The notes below the pieces were generated by a model that saw only the letters and a program-made list of their open reading frames with translations, did not search any database and had not been told where the DNA came from. Position numbers and translations under genes: made by a program. A DNA stretch of 64,000 bases from JBBQQG01 sp038216175 (GTDB lineage: Bacteria > Patescibacteriota > Saccharimonadia > Saccharimonadales > OMJO01), in contig JBBQQG010000001.1 of assembly GCA_038216175.1 (NCBI GenBank), positions 1 to 64,000 on the forward strand, given 5' to 3'. Below, piece by piece: positions 10,301 to 17,539 of the stretch (position 1 is the stretch's first letter; each line of letters starts with the position of its first letter).

Positions 10301-10394
10301 AGGTATTAAAACCGGTACTCCATCAGAAACTGAATTATCTAATGTCCGTGCATGGTCGACATCATTCATTCCTCAAGGTGGCCAAGGCGGTTAA
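7326..10394 (+). CDS. secreted multidomain FnIII/lectin-like surface protein, 1022 aa
   Basis: Large exported protein, probably adhesin or glycan-binding. It has a basic N-terminus and signal/anchor segment (about 15-36, ending VKADA). Next comes a carboxypeptidase-regulatory-like beta domain (about 40-135), then a Ser/Thr-rich region. Four fibronectin type III repeats follow at about 368-463, 464-558, 559-652 and 653-745; each opens with a P-x-x-P/PT motif and has a shared SYxVTPY strand. The C-terminal ~275 residues (SWNSLDTWTDSWDAKD onward) look like a concanavalin/LamG-type lectin fold with many aromatic residues. It ends QGGQGG without a sorting signal or C-terminal membrane helix, so it stays attached by the N-terminal anchor or is released. 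A TATGAT box 8 nt before the ATG hints at a leaderless mRNA. Confidence 0.8.
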   Translation: MFYNIKLWWNKRWKFAIVAPIFVFASFFMLNQSVKADASLFSGTLLTGLQQPDAGATINLLSGGAVAATAITAADGTFSITADPGLYGFSVVEQSIPASDNIFSINSETGSNPSDAVIDLSAGSIVQNITLPLLTSLKTTSVDALGSSLKGTTVKSGPVNASLALWQGGPMLDVSLMSSTSQSFFGVCQSDISGVCLIETFIGANPTSLTDSNTIGQSAQVQSPAIVDSTATASIQLSNYVLLDSAGAKAGKITASTPNGTQLTAITTAPVPGGNTTASGATIQSGVISYHINNVLPGSSITEMIIMPVNGYTSNIYSIKNGTLTDITAQSSIWGYLVNVTITDGGPGDNDGIVNGIIDQSLVIVKNNPSNTPTNVVASAGNASAKLSWSAPNVNGGTAITGYQVIPYKAGIVQPAITFNSTSTTQTITNLTNAANYTFTVIAVNGAGQSIASNQSNSVTVGIPLAPTSVLASPGSSSANISFTAPIGDSSAPTIISYVVTPYIGLTAKPSKVFPASSTNLVFNGLVNGASYSFKVAAQSASGQGPQSAASAAVIVGVPTSPTNLTSTAGNASAALSWTAPSSSNGAAVTSYIVTPYLNNVAQTPTLFKNNLTNQTITGLLNSKIYSFTVIAKNSYGNSAASPQTAVITIGVPIAPTLQQSSALTASAKVSWVAPTINNGAAITGYVITPYLSGVAESPIVFAQTNTTQIINNLIANKTYTFTVAAQNINGIGLVSTFTNNVTPTAYTTSWNSLDTWTDSWDAKDAVSYTPTIIDQANYGIDTRPRVDSIINRGSDTLPMLRDQGEYSSVNNLPANLPGALYVANSPFFGGRPALNFDLLPIHNNFHSMISPVTNFTDTSKWFNPPTGYNPPYWVAVLGDGQDGTLGNLGTGPTFGDQTPTPTGNWSVSCWNNSYPGMSIVSSTKVDSSNTVLILYYNSGSGAAAKDSFLEINYRASNGQLVTQRTYGNQNNYSFKELFMGWVDGQAYWSGTGIKTGTPSETELSNVRAWSTSFIPQGGQGG

Positions 10395-10509
10395 TTTATA
10401 GCAGCATTAAAATAATTACGCTCACGTTTGTATTATTTAGACGACTATTCACGATAAAAATTAAAAACTTTTTTACTTATATTTGTTAGCACTGCTTCTA
10501 ATAGTTAAA

Positions 10510-11112
10510 TTACTTTAGAACTTTATAACGTATGTGAGTTACCAGTTTACTGCCACTTACTGAGGAAGGTTCAAGCTTAAGATTTGGTACATTTTCAAAA
10601 AGACGGGCGCCAGCTCCGATTGTTACCGGAACAATGTGAAGCCATAGTTCGTCGATAAGGCCTGCTAATAAATACTGGTTAACTGTATTTGCGCCGCCGG
10701 CAATCGATATCTTCCGGTTGCCGGTCGCAGTAACTGCTTTCGAATATGCAGAATCGATACCGTCTGTTACAAAATGAAAAGTTGTGCCTCCGTCCATGAC
10801 AATCGGGTCTCGCTTATTATTAGTCAACACAAATACAGGCGCATGATAAGGTGGATTATCGCCCCACCATCCCCTCCAATCTAGATTATTCTGTTTGTCT
10901 TTAGTACAAAACATATTATTTCCCATTATATAGGCACCAGCATCGGTTAAGGCAGCTATTTCGGACTTATGTTTTTCAGGTTCATCAAACATCCAGCGGT
11001 GCAAAAGGTTTTTAGGCATTTCGCCAAATGGTTTTTCAAAGCTTTGATTTAAACCTGCCACGTAGCCGTCTATCGAAACTGCTATTCCACATGTAACTTT
11101 TACTTTGCTCAT
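10510..11112 (-). CDS. dihydrofolate reductase / RibD C-terminal family protein
   Basis: NADPH-dependent reductase fold of the DHFR/RibD superfamily, cytoplasmic. Markers are the opening VTCGIAVSIDGYVAG, GAYIMGNNMF near residue 56, PVFVLTNNKRDP near 85, ISIAGGANTVNQYL near 130, and LIDELWLHIVPVTIGAGARLF. I chose the ATG at 11112 rather than the frame's earlier start because all family homology begins at MSKVKV. Stand-alone members like this (often called YyaP/YwjB-like) are common in actinobacteria and have no settled substrate. It lacks the N-terminal deaminase of riboflavin RibD. It lies at the start of an accessory patch and may have been acquired. Confidence 0.85.
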   Translation of the reverse strand: MSKVKVTCGIAVSIDGYVAGLNQSFEKPFGEMPKNLLHRWMFDEPEKHKSEIAALTDAGAYIMGNNMFCTKDKQNNLDWRGWWGDNPPYHAPVFVLTNNKRDPIVMDGGTTFHFVTDGIDSAYSKAVTATGNRKISIAGGANTVNQYLLAGLIDELWLHIVPVTIGAGARLFENVPNLKLEPSSVSGSKLVTHIRYKVLK

Positions 11113-11277
11113 ATCTAAATATGTTACTAGAATCTTTTGATTAAATATACCTGCTAGTTGGTAGGTGTAAAACAATTAATATTAATTGAATCATATTTTC
11201 TTCTCATGTAAAAAAATTATTTCTGCATTTTAAAACGTTAAGTTACTTTTAAAAAACGACGGAGTTAACAGCTAATT

Positions 11278-11736
11278 TTACTTTGATAAATATTCTCTCA
11301 CACCTTCTAACCAGCCGCCGTTGAAATACTCCTCAGGATTAAACGTATCTATATCTACCCACTTCATTTGGTCGTGGTGCTGACCCAGTGCTATGTCGCC
11401 TCCAATATACTCTGCAGCATATCCAACTCCGAAGATTCGTACTTTCTGACCGGCAAGATCGTGTTCTTGTCGCTCTACTTTAAAAAATACTTGAGGAGAT
11501 CCTAGATTATAGCTTACTTGAGATCCAAGTTCTTCGCGTACCTTGCGATCTATTGTAGTCTCCATAGGACTGCTAAATTCATCTTTTCGTATACGTCCTC
11601 CAGGTAAATCCCAGTCGCCGTAAATATCATGAGTTATAAGTAATTTGCCGCCATTTCGTAAAAATAATTTTACGGCAACAAAATATAAATCTTTTTCAAA
11701 TAAATTAGTTTGTGCTTCTGGTACATTTTTCTCCAT
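11278..11736 (-). CDS. Nudix hydrolase with a stretched Nudix box
   Basis: Predicted Mg-dependent hydrolase of a nucleoside diphosphate-linked compound. The Nudix region runs from WDLPGGRIRKDEF to RKVREELG, but it departs from G-x5-E-x7-R-E-U-x-E-E: ten residues separate the first Glu from the Arg, and Lys replaces the following Glu. The EE pair that binds metal is kept. It is 152 aa and cytoplasmic, and it ends DTFNPEEYF...EGVREYL. Substrate unknown. It is a different subgroup from the Nudix gene at 32475. Confidence 0.8.
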   Translation of the reverse strand: MEKNVPEAQTNLFEKDLYFVAVKLFLRNGGKLLITHDIYGDWDLPGGRIRKDEFSSPMETTIDRKVREELGSQVSYNLGSPQVFFKVERQEHDLAGQKVRIFGVGYAAEYIGGDIALGQHHDQMKWVDIDTFNPEEYFNGGWLEGVREYLSK

Positions 11737-11789
11737 ATCCTTAATATGTCACATCGATTTAACTAGTGCAAACGTAGGTAAGTATTAAA

Positions 11790-12074
11790 ATGTAATATTT
11801 TGGGTATACAATTTTTCGACTTAGATTTCAAAAGAGTTTTAATCTGCAATTCACAAATCTTTCGGCTGGTCAAAAACAGTTCTTAGAAGATACTATCGAA
11901 CTATTTAGTGATAATCCATATGACGATAGTATGCGCAATCACCCACTAAAAAAAGAGTGGAAAGGCTATCGCTCAATTACAGTTGACGCCGATTTACGTT
12001 TGCATTTTAAAATACTTATTGATAATACCGCTTTATTTGTTGCAGTTGGAAATCACGATCAGCTTTATAAATGA
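11790..12074 (+). pseudogene. YafQ/RelE-like toxin gene with a stop at codon 2
   Basis: The frame ATG-TAA-TAT-TTT-GGG starts at 11790 and is then open to TGA at 12072-12074. Its product would carry FQKSFNLQF, SDNPYDD, HPLKKEWKGYRSI, DADLRLHFK and VGNHDQLYK, which follow the RelE/YafQ endoribonuclease pattern (F.kSf, NP, H.L.g.w.gyrSi, DlRl.y, vG.H..lY). No other ATG, GTG or TTG in frame precedes the domain. The gene is therefore probably silenced by the codon-2 stop. No antitoxin gene is next to it. The body of the domain is otherwise intact, which suggests recent loss. Confidence 0.65.
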
Positions 12075-12201
12075 GGTTCCAGGCCAGACTACGCCTCTTA
12101 TCTGTGGTGCAGTGCGTGTCCCGTGATTGGAACTGCCTATTATCAAGTACACTACGATTATCTAAAAGGTTAGAGGAATTAGGGTACGTATATTCAGAAT
12201 T

Positions 12202-12468
12202 CTAGTAAACCTGATTGTGTGTACCAATATCGATAAAGATTATCTTTTCTTGAAGTTCAACGTATATGACACGAATATTGCCAGTTATAGAAAAGGCTCG
12301 TCTGCCTTGCATATCTCCTTCAAGAGCATGATCATTCAAGGGCACACCACGCCGCCCTTCAATAAACAGATTCAGACGTTTCTCATATTGAATTATCAGT
12401 TTTTGATCATTAGCAATTCGTTTTGCAAAGTTCTTAGTAAACGAGCGAAAGGGCTCAATTCGCTTCAC
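12202..12468 (-). CDS. type II toxin, RelE/YafQ family
   Basis: Predicted ribosome-dependent mRNA interferase, 88 aa, basic. The pattern is MKRIEPFRSFTKNFAKRI, then VPLNDHALEGDMQGRRAFSI, NIRVIYVEL, and the end FIDIGTHNQVY, as in YafQ/HigB-like members of the RelE fold (H-x-L-x-G, R-x-Y, GTHxxVY). The gene overlaps the end of the antitoxin gene by 14 nt, the standard antitoxin-first arrangement on the minus strand. The antitoxin would neutralise it and repress the operon. Confidence 0.88.
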   Translation of the reverse strand: MKRIEPFRSFTKNFAKRIANDQKLIIQYEKRLNLFIEGRRGVPLNDHALEGDMQGRRAFSITGNIRVIYVELQEKIIFIDIGTHNQVY

Positions 12469-12757
12469 GCTGAAGGTATTCCATCATGCTTTTAGTATCA
12501 GTAAAGCTAGGGAGTTCACCTGAATCTGAAGCAGTTAAAGCCTCAGCAGTCCATTTGTTTAGACGGGTAGCCGCTTCGGCTGAAGGCTGGCCCCAATCAT
12601 CGACTTCAAGATCTATACGACGTCCGTCTACAGTAGCTTTAATAATAACTCGTAAATACGCTTGCGCCGAGTCAAAACCGAGTTGCTTGGCCTTGATCGT
12701 AAACTCTTTACGAAGTTTTGGTTCTAGGGGTATATGTATTGTAGATGTGTTACTCAT
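12455..12757 (-). CDS. type II antitoxin, RelB/DinJ-like
   Basis: Antitoxin partner of the overlapping toxin. The N-terminal 45 residues fit a ribbon-helix-helix DNA-binding domain (TSTIHIPLEPKLRKEFTIKAKQLG then SAQAYLRVII). The acidic, less ordered C-terminal half (DLEVDDWGQPSAE...) would wrap the toxin. 100 aa. The first ORF of the module, 12 nt longer than typical DinJ. An autoregulated promoter is expected in 12758-12830, but I could not identify the operator. Confidence 0.85.
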   Translation of the reverse strand: MSNTSTIHIPLEPKLRKEFTIKAKQLGFDSAQAYLRVIIKATVDGRRIDLEVDDWGQPSAEAATRLNKWTAEALTASDSGELPSFTDTKSMMEYLQREAN

Positions 12758-12818
12758 ACTGATAGGATATCAAAGAGTAATAATTATGTCAATACGAGAC
12801 CTTCAAATTATAAAGTCA

Positions 12819-12834
12819 GAGGGATTGGAACCCC
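12819..12834. repeat. 16-bp partial copy of a tRNA T-arm
   Basis: The bases here match the T-arm of the neighbouring tRNA-Tyr (12920-12935) at 15 of 16 positions; the single change is the C of GATTCGAA to G. It lies 90 bp from the tRNA, between it and the toxin-antitoxin pair. It is probably a relic of a lost tRNA gene or of recombination at the tRNA. Confidence 0.45.
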
Positions 12835-12908
12835 AAATAACAGACGAGTACGTATGAAAATCGCAGAACTAAATAGAGTTTGGAATCTTTTGTATCTGTT
12901 AATTTTAT

Positions 12909-12993
12909 TGGTGCAGGGTGAGGGATTCGAACCCCCGAAGGCTGAGCCAGCTGATTTACAGTCAGCCGTGTTTGACCGCTTCACTAACCCTGC
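12909..12993 (-). tRNA. tRNA-Tyr (anticodon GTA)
   Basis: Type II tRNA with a long variable arm. Acceptor GCAGGGT/ACCCTGC; anticodon stem-loop CTGACTGTAAATCAG with anticodon GUA; variable arm CTGGCTCAGCCTTC; T-arm GGGGG-TTCGAAT-CCCTC; discriminator A and encoded CCA (12909-12911). Confidence 0.97.
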
Positions 12994-12999
12994 ATAATT

Positions 13000-13075
13000 T
13001 GGAGCCGACGGAGGGAGTCGAACCCACGACCCGCTGTTTACAAAACAGCCGCTCTGGCCACTGAGCTACGTCGGC
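13000..13075 (-). tRNA. tRNA-Thr (anticodon TGT)
   Basis: Cloverleaf with acceptor GCCGACG/CGTCGGC, anticodon stem GCTGT/ACAGC around TTTGTAA (anticodon UGU), discriminator T and encoded CCA (13000-13002). The T-stem GTGGG/CCCTC has a U-U mismatch at its second pair. It is 6 nt upstream of tRNA-Tyr, so both probably come from one transcript. Confidence 0.96.
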
Positions 13076-13113
13076 ACATTTTTAAGTACCGTGGAAGTGT
13101 ACCAAAACAGGGG

Positions 13114-13767
13114 TTAAATAACAACCCGTTTAGGACGAAGTACTCTTTTTGGTTTTCCAGCCGGCACAATTAATTTCTTTAGTTTTTCTTTAGTGATATC
13201 TGCTTCAGCCAGCATATCTAAACTTTCATAGGTGCGTATCAGCAAGTTATAGCTTTCATGGTTTGGTTCTAATTCTACCGCCTGTTCTAGCTCATGTAGC
13301 ATCTTTTTATTATTGCCAAGTTTTTCTTGAACTTTTGCATATGCAATATGTCTAGTAGCAAGACTGTCTTCTAGTTTAAGCGCTTGTTCAAAAGCTGTAT
13401 CGGCTTTAGTATAGTTTTCGGTTTCATAATATATAAGACCTAAATTATGTAAACTTGACGCTGTTGGCTCAATACTGCTGGCGATTTCGAAACAATCTAT
13501 TGCGTCCTTATATTCTTTTTGTTTGGCATATAAGATACCGAGCCTATTGTATGCAGCTGCATTCTTTTGATCAATTTTAAGTATTGTTAACAGGGCTTTT
13601 TCAGCTCTTAAAAATCTGTTTTCTCGCATACCTTGGTGTGCAATGTCCCAAAGTTTGCCTAGTTTATCACTAATTTTTCTAGGGACAACCGAGGCTTCCT
13701 GATCACTGACTACGCTGCTTCTGAGTACCAATATAGAAAAAGCGAGCACGAGTAAAAGTTCATACAT
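13114..13767 (-). CDS. membrane-anchored TPR protein
   Basis: Protein-interaction scaffold of unknown partner. A short hydrophobic N-terminus (residues 2-17, YELLLVLAFSILVLR) anchors it. At least four tetratricopeptide units run from about residue 70 to 195, with recognisable AAAYNRLGILYAKQKEYKDA, SLHNLGLIYYETENYTKA and TRHIAYAKVQEKLG helices. The tail is basic (KPKRVLRPKRVV). It lies 30 nt downstream of the delta-prime gene at the end of the trpS-rluA-holB cluster, so it is probably co-transcribed, although a link to DNA replication is not shown. Confidence 0.85.
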   Translation of the reverse strand: MYELLLVLAFSILVLRSSVVSDQEASVVPRKISDKLGKLWDIAHQGMRENRFLRAEKALLTILKIDQKNAAAYNRLGILYAKQKEYKDAIDCFEIASSIEPTASSLHNLGLIYYETENYTKADTAFEQALKLEDSLATRHIAYAKVQEKLGNNKKMLHELEQAVELEPNHESYNLLIRTYESLDMLAEADITKEKLKKLIVPAGKPKRVLRPKRVVI

Positions 13768-13797
13768 ACATTACTATTATAACACGACCTATTTTTC

Positions 13798-14664
13798 TTA
13801 AATATTTAACATTAGATCTGTTAAAACTAATTTTGTGCTTACCGAATTTAAAAGCCCTAACTGGGCTGTTTGTATTTCGCTAAGAATTTTATACCATCTT
13901 TTGATATCTTTTTTGTTATTTCTATCTGCTGATTGTGAGAGTCCTGCATTTGCTATTTGTTTAAGTGAATAGACTAAATTTTCAATGTTTTGCTTATCTT
14001 TTAAAATTTCAGATAAACTTATTAATTTATCGTAGGTGGACATTGCTAATATTTTTCTAGCTTGTTCTATTTGAATCAATATCGGATGATTATTATCACC
14101 GTTTAAAATAGACGACATAACTCCAACTGCACCGTTGGATATTGTATATGCCTTGGTAATTTGTGCATCGTCGTTATTAAAAAATACAATCGTTTGTTCT
14201 AAGCTGGGTATTAATATATCTACTTCTTGGACGCGCGAATATATAGTCGGCAGTAACTTATCTGATTTTTCGGCAGTTAATATTAACATTGTGTCTGTTG
14301 GTGGCTCTTCCAGTGTTTTTAAAAGCGCATTCTGAGCGGCAATAGTTAGGTTGTGCGCATCTTCAATTATTATTAAACGTCTAATCGCGCCCTTACCGGT
14401 AGTTTTAAGCTGTAAAAATGTTGTAAGTCGTCTGATATCATCAATACCAATTGTTTTACTATCTTTTGGAGCAGCTATTGTCAGAAAATACGGATATGAT
14501 TCTAGCTGTTTTTCGTTTTTACCTAATATTTCTCTTGTTATAAATTTAGCCAGCGTATATTTGCCTATTCCTGTTTTTCCGCTAAGTAAAACCGCGTGAT
14601 TTTTTTTGTTAATAATTGAATCTAGTTCGAGTTTTGTTTTTGGATGAAACAATATATCAGTCAT
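13798..14664 (-). CDS. holB: DNA polymerase III subunit delta' (clamp loader)
   Basis: AAA+ subunit of the replicative clamp loader. Walker A is LLSGKTGIGKYT; the Walker B-like segment is RRLIIIEDAHNLT; then AAQNALLKTLEEPPTDTMLILTA, the hallmark of delta'/DnaX proteins, and the sensor/Arg-finger motif TIYSRVQ, with Val in place of the usual Cys in SRC. Walker A is intact, unlike many delta' proteins. The C-terminal collar domain is poorly conserved. I chose the start MTDILF, which overlaps rluA by 8 nt; a start six codons earlier (14682) is also possible. It is next to rluA and trpS on a minus-strand operon. Confidence 0.85.
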   Translation of the reverse strand: MTDILFHPKTKLELDSIINKKNHAVLLSGKTGIGKYTLAKFITREILGKNEKQLESYPYFLTIAAPKDSKTIGIDDIRRLTTFLQLKTTGKGAIRRLIIIEDAHNLTIAAQNALLKTLEEPPTDTMLILTAEKSDKLLPTIYSRVQEVDILIPSLEQTIVFFNNDDAQITKAYTISNGAVGVMSSILNGDNNHPILIQIEQARKILAMSTYDKLISLSEILKDKQNIENLVYSLKQIANAGLSQSADRNNKKDIKRWYKILSEIQTAQLGLLNSVSTKLVLTDLMLNI

Positions 14665-15523
14665 TTTCTGTAACAAGTTCATTAAATTCTTTAGGCATTT
14701 CTACATTGAACACTTTTCGTTGTCTATTTGGCAATGTCAGCTCTAAAGTTTCGGCATGTAAATATAGTCTGTCTGCACTAGGACCATCATAGAGCGTATC
14801 GCCAACTATTGGGTGGTGCTGCTGTTTTAAATGGACTCGTAATTGGTGCGTTCTGCCAGTTTTAGGCGATAATTTAACTAAATCATAAAAAGGGCCGCTT
14901 TTTATTACTTGGTATTCTGTCGTAGCTGGTTTACCGTTTAAACCAGTCCTAAAGGTTTTAGGGTTCCTGGGATGGCGTTCAATCGGCATATCGATTATCG
15001 CTTGTTTTGGATTTAAGTGTCCGTCAATAACGGCATAATAGGTTTTTTTAACTCTTCTTTGTGAGAATTGTTTTTGTAGCCACGACATGGCATTTTGGTT
15101 TTTGGCGCATATAATTACACCGGACGTAGCTCGATCTAACCTGTGTACTATGCCAGCGCGTTCTCCAGTAAGATCAATTAGCATATCTTCTATAAAAGTA
15201 GCTACTGTAGCTTCTGGATTAAATGCACCCTTACTGTGCGTTAGTATGCCAGCTGGTTTATTAAGGACAATACAATCGTCGTCTTGATAGATAATATCTA
15301 ATATAATTTTAGGAATTATATTTGCAGATTGTTCGTCGTAATCTACGATTATTTTATCGTTAATACTTAATTTATATTTCGTTTTTTCAGTGTTGCCGTT
15401 TACTTTCACACTGCCATTTTCAATCAGTTTTTGGACTGATGATCGGCTAAGATTATCAATTTTACCGGCTAAAAACATATCAAGTCTTAGACGATCGTCG
15501 TTATCGACTATATAGCATTGCAT
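14657..15523 (-). CDS. RluA/RluD-family 23S rRNA pseudouridine synthase
   Basis: Converts specific uridines in 23S rRNA to pseudouridine. An S4 RNA-binding domain occupies residues ~12-60 (RLRLDMFLAGK...SRSSVQKLIENGSVKVNG). The catalytic domain has the motif HRLDRATSGVIICAKN with the catalytic Asp near residue 131, followed by ALIDGH-like and RTHQLRVHLKQ motifs. At 288 aa it has the usual RluD length. It shares 1 nt with trpS (TAATG-type overlap). The exact target uridines cannot be assigned, so no specific symbol is given. Confidence 0.92.
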   Translation of the reverse strand: MQCYIVDNDDRLRLDMFLAGKIDNLSRSSVQKLIENGSVKVNGNTEKTKYKLSINDKIIVDYDEQSANIIPKIILDIIYQDDDCIVLNKPAGILTHSKGAFNPEATVATFIEDMLIDLTGERAGIVHRLDRATSGVIICAKNQNAMSWLQKQFSQRRVKKTYYAVIDGHLNPKQAIIDMPIERHPRNPKTFRTGLNGKPATTEYQVIKSGPFYDLVKLSPKTGRTHQLRVHLKQQHHPIVGDTLYDGPSADRLYLHAETLELTLPNRQRKVFNVEMPKEFNELVTEND

Positions 15524-16551
15524 TACTGTCTGAGACCAACAGCTTTTTGAACGTCTAAAAGTTTTTTATTAGCAATTTCATTTACTTGTTTTTCGTCTGA
15601 CTCTAACTTAGTTTTTAATTCGTTTTCATCTATCGCTGATAGTTTTGACTGAAAGTCAGCTAGAAACTGTTTAACCAGCTCGGCAACTGATTGTTTTAAG
15701 TCGCCGTAACTCGTTTTATCTATCCAAGTTGATATTTCATCGTCTAGCGATACGTTTTTAAGAAGCGCTGAAATTTGAATGAGGTTGCTGATGCCCGGTT
15801 GATTTTTTGGATCGTAGTTAATTTTGCCGACTGAATCGGTTGTGGCGCTCATAACTTTTTTTACTGCTTCATCCGGTTCGTCGCTCATCAAAATTGTTCC
15901 ATTGGGATCTTGAATAGATTTACTCATTTTATTTTCCGGATTTCGCAAACTCTTAATTCTTATGCTAGATCTGTTAGTAAACTCAAGCTGTTTTTTCCAT
16001 TCTTCGGGTACGGTAAAGATATCGCTAAATTTATTATTAAATCTTATTGCTATATCTCTAGTTAATTCAAGGTGCTGCTGCTGGTCTTCGCCTAGCGGTA
16101 CCCATTTAGCATCGTATAACAGAATGTCTGCGGCCATTAATATCGGATAGTTAAATTGACCGACGCTGACAGTGCTATCGCCGAATTTTTTTGATTTGTC
16201 TTTGAATTCGATCATTCTTGATGCTTCACCGAAATACGTAAAACAGTCGAGTATCCAGGCTAGTTCGCTATGCGCCGGGATAAAACTTTGGCGGTAGATA
16301 AAAGTATCGGAGTTATTAATATCTAGGCCGGCGGCTGCGAATACTTTTAGATTATTTAAAGTATTCTGATACAGCATAGTGTGATCGATAGGTGTTGTGA
16401 AACTATGAAGGTCAGGCACGAACATGTTAATTTGATAATCTGCCGAATGATTCTTTTGCAGCTTAACTATCGGCAGTATCGCTCCGAGATAATTGCCAAT
16501 ATGAATTTGATCATTCGATCTTAGACCGGTGAGAATTACAGGTTTACCCAT
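15523..16551 (-). CDS. trpS: tryptophanyl-tRNA synthetase
   Basis: Class Ic aminoacyl-tRNA synthetase charging tRNA-Trp. It shows GLRSNDQIHIGNYLGA (HIGN signature), GQFNYPILMAADILLYDA in the tryptophan-binding region, VPLGEDQQQHLELTRDIA, and the KMSKS loop at NKMSKSIQDP. 342 aa is standard. It is the first gene of a four-gene minus-strand set (trpS, rluA, holB, TPR). The 149-bp gap to rpsI upstream holds no clear terminator. Confidence 0.97.
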   Translation of the reverse strand: MGKPVILTGLRSNDQIHIGNYLGAILPIVKLQKNHSADYQINMFVPDLHSFTTPIDHTMLYQNTLNNLKVFAAAGLDINNSDTFIYRQSFIPAHSELAWILDCFTYFGEASRMIEFKDKSKKFGDSTVSVGQFNYPILMAADILLYDAKWVPLGEDQQQHLELTRDIAIRFNNKFSDIFTVPEEWKKQLEFTNRSSIRIKSLRNPENKMSKSIQDPNGTILMSDEPDEAVKKVMSATTDSVGKINYDPKNQPGISNLIQISALLKNVSLDDEISTWIDKTSYGDLKQSVAELVKQFLADFQSKLSAIDENELKTKLESDEKQVNEIANKKLLDVQKAVGLRQ

Positions 16552-16700
16552 TTAGTTTATTGTACCATTTTAGCTGAGACTGGTGCGTTAAATGTTGATC
16601 GAGCTTATTTATAGGTATTCTATTGATGCTAAAAATTAACGATATTCTATATAGCCGTTAGCTTGTTTGCTGATCATCTAAAATTAGACAGTAACGAAGA

Positions 16701-17096
16701 TTATCGTTTGGTAAACTGGCGCTGTTTTCGAGCACCTCGCAAACCAAACTTCTTGCGTTCTTTTTCTCTTGGGTCACGGCCAAGTAGATCGGCTCGTTTT
16801 AGAGTGCTACGCAGGTCTTCATTCATAACGGCTAGTGCTTTGGCGATTCCAAGTCGTATCGCATCGGCTTGACCGGCATGGCCACCGCCGCTGACTACTA
16901 TACTAACGTCGTATTTATTATCTAGTTCAAGTACGTTAAATGGACGTCTGAGTTCGTTTAAGTATGCTTTGCTATTAACAAAGTAATCGTCGGCTGGTTG
17001 GCCGTTGATAACGATATTGCCTTTTCCGTTTATCAGTCTGATACGGGCAGTAGCGCTTTTTCGTCGTCCTAATGCGTAAAAGTAGTTTGCAGCCAT
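16701..17096 (-). CDS. rpsI: 30S ribosomal protein uS9
   Basis: Small-subunit head protein. It opens YFYALGRRKSATARIRL, carries VSGGGHAGQADAIRLGIAKAL in the middle, and ends in the basic tail LRGARKQRQFTKR that reaches the P-site tRNA. 131 aa. It overlaps rplM by 1 nt and is the last gene of the long ribosomal run. Confidence 0.98.
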   Translation of the reverse strand: MAANYFYALGRRKSATARIRLINGKGNIVINGQPADDYFVNSKAYLNELRRPFNVLELDNKYDVSIVVSGGGHAGQADAIRLGIAKALAVMNEDLRSTLKRADLLGRDPREKERKKFGLRGARKQRQFTKR

Positions 17097-17539
17097 TATT
17101 TGTTACCTGCTGTTAGATCAATTGTCTCAGGTTTTTGAGCTTCATGCTTGTGTTCGGTACCTGGATATACTTTAAGTCTAAGCAGACGTCCGTCGCGAAG
17201 TTTATTCACAGGCAGCATACCTCTGATCGATTTAATAATTATTTGAGTTGAGTCTTTTGCCATTACATCCTTCATCTTAGCCTCTTTTAGTCCACCGGGA
17301 TAATGGCTGTGCCGATAATACATTTTATCGTTTAACTTATTGCCAGTTGCAACTAATTTATCAGAATTGATAACTACTACAAAATCACCACAGTCGATAT
17401 GGTGCGTAAACATCGGTTTGCCTTTTCCGGTTAATAAAGTAGCAACTCTAGTAGATAACCGGCCGAGTGGTATCTGAGATGCATCTACAACGTACCATTT
17501 TCGAACGACCTCAGTAGGCTTAGCACTATAAGTTTTCAT
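17096..17539 (-). CDS. rplM: 50S ribosomal protein uL13
   Basis: Early-assembly large-subunit protein. Clear blocks are WYVVDASQIPLGRLSTRVATLL, DFVVVINSDKLVATGNK, YRHSHYPGGLKE and IIKSIRGMLPVNKLRDGRLLRLKVY. 147 aa, normal length. 1-nt overlaps with both rplQ and rpsI indicate coupled translation. Confidence 0.98.
   Translation of the reverse strand: MKTYSAKPTEVVRKWYVVDASQIPLGRLSTRVATLLTGKGKPMFTHHIDCGDFVVVINSDKLVATGNKLNDKMYYRHSHYPGGLKEAKMKDVMAKDSTQIIIKSIRGMLPVNKLRDGRLLRLKVYPGTEHKHEAQKPETIDLTAGNK

Noticed and set aside
12734..12997. Plus-strand frame of 87 codons covering the tRNA-Tyr
   Set aside because: It is antisense to a full tRNA-Tyr and its peptide (GEGFEPPKAEPADLQSA) is the familiar translation of a tRNA.
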